NCBI RefSeq assembly: GCF_014596085.1
Contig: NZ_JACCJY010000036.1
Span: forward strand, 1-64,000
Direction: 5' to 3'
DNA: 64,000 bases
Source of the DNA: Azospirillum tabaci
GTDB lineage: Bacteria > Pseudomonadota > Alphaproteobacteria > Azospirillales > Azospirillaceae
In this document: positions 59,620-64,000 of the stretch, piece by piece
Position numbering within the stretch: the stretch's first letter is position 1
Layout of the letters: each line of letters starts with the position of its first letter
Position numbers and translations under genes: made by a program
The notes under the pieces: generated by a model
Seen by the model: the letters and a program-made list of their open reading frames with translations, nothing else
Database searches by the model: none
Told to the model about the DNA's origin: nothing

Positions 59620-60234
59620 ATGCCCGAGGTCGAGATCTCCCGCGAAGACAAGGGGCAGGCGACGGTGTTCGAGGCGTCGCCGTCCAGCGTGCCGCCCCAG
59701 CGCTACGCCCATCTGCTCTACGCCGCCCTGTTGCTGGCCGGTTTCGTCGTGGTGGCCGAACTGACGCTGGAGCCGACGGCCTCGATGCTGCGCTGGCTGG
59801 GTGTCCTGTGCGCGGTGCCGCTTCTGCTGATGTGGGTGATCACGCTGCTGCGGGCGGCGCGGCGCAGCGCCGTGCGGCTGGTCGTGGCGCCGGAGGGACT
59901 GACCGCCCATGGGCAGTTGGTTCCCCACAACACGATCCGCGGGGTGGCGCTCTATCCGCCGCAGGGCAAACGTCCGCTGTTCGTGGCCCGCATCCAGACG
60001 ATGACCTTGCAGCAGCACCAAAAGGAACTGGCGCTGGCCGGGGGGGAGGTGGATGCGGAGGAGGACGGAAAACCGGGGAGAGGGCGTCGGCGGCGCGCCG
60101 GCTACCGGCTTCTTCTGCTGCGTCGCAACAATCTGCCGGCGCTGATTCTGGTGCGCGGCCTCACCCTGTCGGGCGGGGAGACGCTGATGGCCGGGCTGGC
60201 CGCTGAACTGCGCCGCCACAGCCGGCCGGGCTGA
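59620..60234 (+). CDS. Hypothetical two-helix membrane protein, 204 aa
   Basis: Two adjacent membrane segments (about 30-48 and 58-78) are followed by a cytosolic mixed alpha/beta domain (about 85-200). The domain contains VRLVVAPEGLTAHGQLVPHN, TIRGVALYPPQGKRPLFVAR and an Arg-rich loop (GRGRRRRAGYRLLLLRRNN). The fold looks like a bacterial pleckstrin-like (bPH) domain; this is only an impression. There is no catalytic motif. The start is ATG at 59620; the open frame has GC-typical third positions. The function is unknown. Confidence 0.65.
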   Translation: MPEVEISREDKGQATVFEASPSSVPPQRYAHLLYAALLLAGFVVVAELTLEPTASMLRWLGVLCAVPLLLMWVITLLRAARRSAVRLVVAPEGLTAHGQLVPHNTIRGVALYPPQGKRPLFVARIQTMTLQQHQKELALAGGEVDAEEDGKPGRGRRRRAGYRLLLLRRNNLPALILVRGLTLSGGETLMAGLAAELRRHSRPG

Positions 60235-60357
60235 TGTTTGCCCTGAGTTCGGTTGCCCGAGTTCGATTGCCCTGAGTTCCATCGGCGCGCGGGCAAGCGC
60301 CCCTCCCGCCGCGGGGCGGGAGAGGACCGCGCTGGAAAGACGCCTGAAGGACGTGGC

Positions 60358-60618
60358 TCAGCGACGGGCCGTCGGGGCTGCCGGCAGGTCTTCTTCCAGG
60401 ATGACGACGTGCAGGGCGTAGGAGACCTCACCCTCGTCCACGTCACGGTGCAGGGTGCCGACGAACTCGTCGCCCAGCATGACCTCCGCGGACTGGCCGG
60501 CCTTCTCGGGCGGCTGGATGATGATCTTGTCGTTGCCGAGCGTCTTGCGCAGATAGGTCTGCACACGGGCGATTTCGGTTTCGGTCATCTTGGCGACCGT
60601 CGGCTTGGCGGGCGGCAT
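60358..60618 (-). CDS. DUF3126 family protein
   Basis: This 86-residue small acidic cytosolic protein fits the alphaproteobacterial DUF3126 family: EIARVQTYLRKTLGNDKIII, AEVMLGDEFVGTLHRDVDEG and EVSYALHVVILEEDLP. The family has no known activity. An alternative internal start (MTETEIARV) at residue 11 would give 76 residues and matches family length well. It is monocistronic, divergent from the caspase gene. Confidence 0.85.
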   Translation of the reverse strand: MPPAKPTVAKMTETEIARVQTYLRKTLGNDKIIIQPPEKAGQSAEVMLGDEFVGTLHRDVDEGEVSYALHVVILEEDLPAAPTARR

Positions 60619-60876
60619 GGCATGATCCCTGTGTTGTCGAAGGGGTCATATAGAAACCTTTCGGGCAAAGGGAAAGCACAACATCGCCCCGGATCGCGCA
60701 TTCGCCGATCCCGCCCTTCGGGCGCTCCGTCTTTCTTGCGGGGGATCATGCCCCCGCCTGTGGAGAGCCGTTAGCCGGATTTGTCCTCTTGTTCCGGGAG
60801 GCACGGTCAAATACTGGGTGGAATGGAAAGTGGGGCGCCATGCTCCACCGTCCGGTGACCATGGCATGGGGTGACC

Positions 60877-63612
60877 ATGGCTGTGCGCTTTCTCCGTTTC
60901 GTCTCGTGCCGCTTCGTCCTGGCGATCACCGCGGGCCTTCTGCTGGCCATGGTGGCGTGGGTGGCGCCCGGTCTGGCGGCCACAGCGCCGGAGCAGCGCA
61001 TCGCGCTGGTGATCGGCGTCGGCGCCTACCGCCACGCCACCGAACTGCCCAACCCGCGCAACGACGCCCGCGCCATGTCGGCGGCCCTGCGCAAGCTGGG
61101 CTTCGCGGTGGAGGAGCGCTACGACCTCGACAACCGCGGCATGGCCGAGGCGCTGCGCGGCTTCGGCATCCAGGCGGCGCAGGCCGACGTGGCGTTGCTC
61201 TATTTCGCCGGCCACGGCATGCAGGTGGGTGGCACCAATTTCCTGATCCCCGCCGACGCCCGGCTGGAGCGCGAGCGCGATCTGGTCTACGAAGCGCTGC
61301 CCCTGAACCTGCCGATGGGCGAGCTGGCCCAGGCCCGCAAGCTGGGCATCCTGATCCTGGACGCCTGCCGCAACAACCCCTTCGCCGACCGGCTGGTGCG
61401 GTCCGGCACCAAGCGGACGGAGGTGCATTCCGGCTTCGCCCGCGTGGACGACACGCCGACCGACACGCTGGTCGCCATGGCCACCCGCGCCGACGCGGTG
61501 GCCGAGGACGGGCAGGGCGACCACAGCCCCTACACCGCGTCGCTGCTGAAGAATTTCGAGGTGCCGGGGCTGGAGCTGAGCCTGTTCTTCCGCCGCGTGC
61601 GCGACGACGTGATGCAGATCACCCAGGGCCGGCAGGAGCCGTTCCTCTATGGCTCGCTCGGGGCCGCCCCCTTCTACTTCAACCCGCTGCCGGAGAACCG
61701 CCCGCCGCAACTCGCCGCCCTCAAGACGCTGGAGGTGTTCGACCGCGGCGGGACGGAAGGGTTGGGCATCGCGCGGCCCAGCGATCCCGACAACGACCAG
61801 CTCTTCGCCCAGGTGACCGGCCTGCCACGCGGCGGCGGGGTGCGCATCGGCGACCGGGTGGTGCTGATTGGCGACTATCTGACGCTTGACCAGCTCACCG
61901 CCTCGACCTTCCGGGCCGACGCCACCCATCTGGGCGACGCCGGCAGCTTCGAGTTCGCGGTGATGGACGGGCGCGGCGGCGTGGCGCGGGGCGCCGTTCC
62001 GATCCTCATCAAGCCGAGCAACCGCCCGCCGGTCGCCGTCGCGGAGCGCAGCGTGCGCGCCGTCGTCAACAGCCTGCGGCTGGAGGTCCCCACCGATCCG
62101 GACGGCGACTCGCTGACCTTCACCGTCAGCACCGTCCCGGAACGCGGCAAGGTCCGCGACGGCACCACCCCGCTGAAGCCGGGCGACCGACTGGCGCCGG
62201 ACCGGTTGACCGCCCTGACCTTCGACCCGGAACGGGCGCCCACGGGCCGCGCCGGGGTGTTCAGCGTGCTGGTCGAGGACGGGCGCGGCGGACGCACGAC
62301 GATGAGCGCGCTTCTGGAGGTCGAGGAGGCCGGGGCCGCCCCGCCGCAGGCCGATCTGGAGGAGGCGCTGTGGCGCCGCGTGCGCGACAGCCGCGATGCC
62401 GACGCGCTGGACGCCTTCCTGCGGCTGTTCGGCTCCGGTCCCTTCGCCGCCCCGGCGCGGGACCGGCTGAACCGGCTGCGTGCCGAATCGGCCAAGGTCG
62501 CGGCGGTCACCTCCGGGGGCGGGGCGGGGAGCAGCGGGTCGTCGGGCAACGGAGCGTCCAACGGCAAGGCCGCGCCGCCACCGGAACTCCAGCTCGACAC
62601 CGCCGGGGAGGGCATGTATGTCGCCGTCGCCGATGCCGAGTTGCGCGCCGGGCCGGACGCGCGGTCGGAACGGGTCGGCGCCCTCGCCAAGGACGGCGCG
62701 GTGCGGGTGCTGGGCCGGGTGGCCGACGCCGACTGGTACCGGGTCGCCCTGGATGACGGCAGCCAAGGCGGCGTGCAGGGCTTCGTCCGCGGCCCCGCGC
62801 TGCGCCCCGCCGGACCGGAGGACCGCCAGCGCCTCGCGCTCGCCGCGCCGGCCCAGTCCGGGGGGTCGCAGGGGCGGGCGCAGGGCAACGGCGGCAGCTT
62901 CCAGGATTGCCCGGAATGCCCGCCGATGATGCGAATCCCCGCCGGCAGCTTCGTCATGGGCAGCGAGCGCGGCGACCCGAGCCAGCGCCCGCCCCGCCGC
63001 GTCACCTTCGCCCGACCCTTCGCCATAGGGGTCTATGAGGTGACGGTCGCCAACTGGCGGGCCTGCGTGGAGGGTGGCGGCTGCCCCGCCATGCCGCGGA
63101 TGCGCAACGCCACTGACGACACGCCGGTCCACAACATCCATGTCGAGGATGCGCTGGCCTACACCGAGTGGCTCAGCCGCAAGACCGGACAGCGCTACCG
63201 CCTGCCGAGCGAGGCCGAATGGGAGTATGCGGCGCGCGGCGGCAGCGCGGCGCGCTTCGCCTGGGGGGACAGCCTGACGCCGGGCGCGCGGCTGGCCAAC
63301 TGCCGCGATTGCGGCGGGGCCGCCGACCGCTCCTTGCCGGCGCCGGTCGGCGGTTTCCAGCCCAACGCCTTCGGCCTCTACGACACCAGCGGCGGCGTGG
63401 CGGAGTGGGTCGCCGACTGCTGGAACCCCGGCTACAAGGGCGCCCCGACGGACGGCAGCGCCTGGACGGAGGGCGATTGCCGCAAGCGGGTGCTGCGCGG
63501 CGGCTCCTGGCGGGACGGGCAGGACGCCATCGCCGTCACCGCCCGCATCGGCTACGACGCCGACGTGCGGTACATCGCCGACGGGCTGCGGGTGGCCCGC
63601 GACCTGAACTGA
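60877..63612 (+). CDS. Caspase-family (metacaspase-like) exported protein with cadherin-like, SH3 and FGE/C-lectin domains
   Basis: The 911-residue protein has a signal peptide (1-36). The C14 caspase domain (about 40-280) has His113 in YFAGHGMQ and Cys164 in LDACRNNPF, the catalytic dyad. Two cadherin/Ig-like segments follow (about 310-480; PPVAVAERSVR, VPTDPDGDSLTFTVSTV), then a W-x-x-x-x-x helical motif and a bacterial SH3 domain (about 580-640). The last part is a sulfatase-modifying-factor fold (about 680-911: RIPAGSFVMGSERGD, RLPSEAEWEYAARGG, VLRGGSWRD). The paired Cys of true formylglycine enzymes are absent, so this part is probably a binding or lectin-like module. GTG at 60871 is an alternative start. 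Confidence 0.88.
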   Translation: MAVRFLRFVSCRFVLAITAGLLLAMVAWVAPGLAATAPEQRIALVIGVGAYRHATELPNPRNDARAMSAALRKLGFAVEERYDLDNRGMAEALRGFGIQAAQADVALLYFAGHGMQVGGTNFLIPADARLERERDLVYEALPLNLPMGELAQARKLGILILDACRNNPFADRLVRSGTKRTEVHSGFARVDDTPTDTLVAMATRADAVAEDGQGDHSPYTASLLKNFEVPGLELSLFFRRVRDDVMQITQGRQEPFLYGSLGAAPFYFNPLPENRPPQLAALKTLEVFDRGGTEGLGIARPSDPDNDQLFAQVTGLPRGGGVRIGDRVVLIGDYLTLDQLTASTFRADATHLGDAGSFEFAVMDGRGGVARGAVPILIKPSNRPPVAVAERSVRAVVNSLRLEVPTDPDGDSLTFTVSTVPERGKVRDGTTPLKPGDRLAPDRLTALTFDPERAPTGRAGVFSVLVEDGRGGRTTMSALLEVEEAGAAPPQADLEEALWRRVRDSRDADALDAFLRLFGSGPFAAPARDRLNRLRAESAKVAAVTSGGGAGSSGSSGNGASNGKAAPPPELQLDTAGEGMYVAVADAELRAGPDARSERVGALAKDGAVRVLGRVADADWYRVALDDGSQGGVQGFVRGPALRPAGPEDRQRLALAAPAQSGGSQGRAQGNGGSFQDCPECPPMMRIPAGSFVMGSERGDPSQRPPRRVTFARPFAIGVYEVTVANWRACVEGGGCPAMPRMRNATDDTPVHNIHVEDALAYTEWLSRKTGQRYRLPSEAEWEYAARGGSAARFAWGDSLTPGARLANCRDCGGAADRSLPAPVGGFQPNAFGLYDTSGGVAEWVADCWNPGYKGAPTDGSAWTEGDCRKRVLRGGSWRDGQDAIAVTARIGYDADVRYIADGLRVARDLN

Positions 63613-63802
63613 CTCTCGCCCCGTTCGTTGGTGGGACGCACCGTCTGCGGATGGGACCGCGGCGCCCCCGAAATTGCAGAAATTGGTGTCGGGCCAATGC
63701 GCTAGACTTGACCGTTCGAAGGCTTGGCGATCCGCTGACCGGACGGCCCGATGATGAGAGGCCGGCGGAGGCTTCGACCAAAATCGTTACAGCCGCCGCG
63801 CC

Positions 63803-63822
63803 CTAAGACTCCCTAAAGGGGT
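63803..63822. promoter_or_regulatory. Second copy of the TAAGACTCC...AAGGGGT element
   Basis: CTAAGACTCCCTAAAGGGGT (63803-63822) matches the element at 19176-19195 in 17 of 20 bases, with one TTAA replaced by CTAA and the other by TAAA. It lies 34 bases before the GTG start of the second caspase gene. Confidence 0.4.
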
Positions 63823-63855
63823 GGTCAAAGAGAAAATCAGGTGGAGGGTATCGAC

Positions 63856-64000
63856 GTGTTGCGCTGGCCCCGGAGCGCCGTTTGGAATGTTGCGCTGGTT
63901 GTGGTGACGGCGAACGTTGCCTTTGCCTCCATGGCTTTTGCCGAGGACAAGCGCGTCGCATTGGTGATCGGCAACGCGCAGTACCAGGAGGGCGGCCCGG
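63856..64000 (+). CDS. Second caspase-family protein, N-terminal part (cut by window end)
   Basis: A GTG at 63856 preceded by GGAGG opens a frame that continues past the window end. The 48 visible residues are a signal peptide (LRWPRSAVWNVALVVV..., ending SMAFA) followed by EDKRVALVIGNAQYQEGGP, the classic first strand of the caspase-like (C14) domain. With the preceding gene this makes a tandem pair of caspase-type genes 243 bases apart. Its downstream domains cannot be seen. Confidence 0.85.
   Translation, partial: MLRWPRSAVWNVALVVVTANVAFASMAFAEDKRVALVIGNAQYQEGGP

Noticed and set aside
60646..63141. Minus-strand open frame opposite the caspase gene
   Set aside because: Shadow; no start site and no domain.
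62900..63612. Active formylglycine-generating enzyme
   Set aside because: The catalytic cysteine pair is missing and no sulfatase gene is nearby.
1..64000. tRNA or rRNA genes
   Set aside because: No stretch with tRNA arm conservation (T-loop GTTCRANNC with matching acceptor ends) or rRNA sequence was recognised while reading intergenic regions.

Overview
The window looks like a chromosome segment of an alphaproteobacterium, most likely Azospirillum or a close relative in the Rhodospirillales. The DNA is very GC-rich. Marker genes and gene orders typical of the class are present: aroQ-accB-accC-aat with the DUF2155, MlaD and NDUFA12 proteins; waaA-lpxK-acyltransferase; rne-amiC-mrcA-prfB; greB; and a DUF3126 protein. 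There are two chemoreceptors and a taxon-typical large RNase E. I recognised no tRNA, rRNA, CRISPR array, intact insertion sequence or prophage. Almost everything is ordinary chromosomal coding sequence on both strands; the long opposite-strand reading frames are high-GC shadows.

Layout. 1-4.5 kb: the end of a chemoreceptor, small unknown genes, a CDF metal exporter, a membrane-anchored dynamin-like GTPase and a gene remnant. 4.5-10.5 kb: aroQ, accB and accC, RNase T2, aat, DUF2155, a glycine-zipper lipoprotein, mlaD and the complex I accessory subunit. 10.6-14.5 kb: a lipid A/Kdo operon (waaA, lpxK, a late acyltransferase) ending in a LysE-type exporter. 14.8-19.2 kb: a globin-coupled chemoreceptor, then a probable membrane-lipid remodelling group (PlcP-like phosphoesterase, family 4 glycosyltransferase, diacylglycerol kinase). 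19.3-30 kb: an unrecognised 536-residue protein, CigR, PmbA, DoxX, DUF3616, UbiD, an alkylation-repair HEAT protein, an EtfB-type methyltransferase, a CHAP protein and UbiA. 30-38 kb: RsmE, glutamate-cysteine ligase, an aminotransferase, a degenerate gamma-glutamyltranspeptidase-like lipoprotein, an M48 protease with TPRs, a DsbA-like protein, a HAD hydrolase and GreB. 38-50 kb: rne, amiC, mrcA and prfB, with an SGNH/MBOAT acetylation pair inserted. 50-59 kb: an operon of a three-domain propionyl-CoA synthase and an NMT1-type ABC transporter. 59-64 kb: a cupin, small proteins, and two tandem caspase-like genes, the second cut by the window end.

Points that stand out: an array of four TTAA half-sites spaced exactly 11 bp apart (CtrA-box geometry) between convergent genes at 908-944; a palindromic repeat that sits both in intergenic DNA and in frame inside the propionyl-CoA synthase gene; co-transcription of that enzyme with an ABC importer; a globin-type chemoreceptor lacking the usual haem histidine; a GGT-like lipoprotein lacking its key residues; the RF2 programmed frameshift; and a caspase protein with an unusual multi-domain tail. 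Functions come from reading motifs and gene order; no database search was possible.
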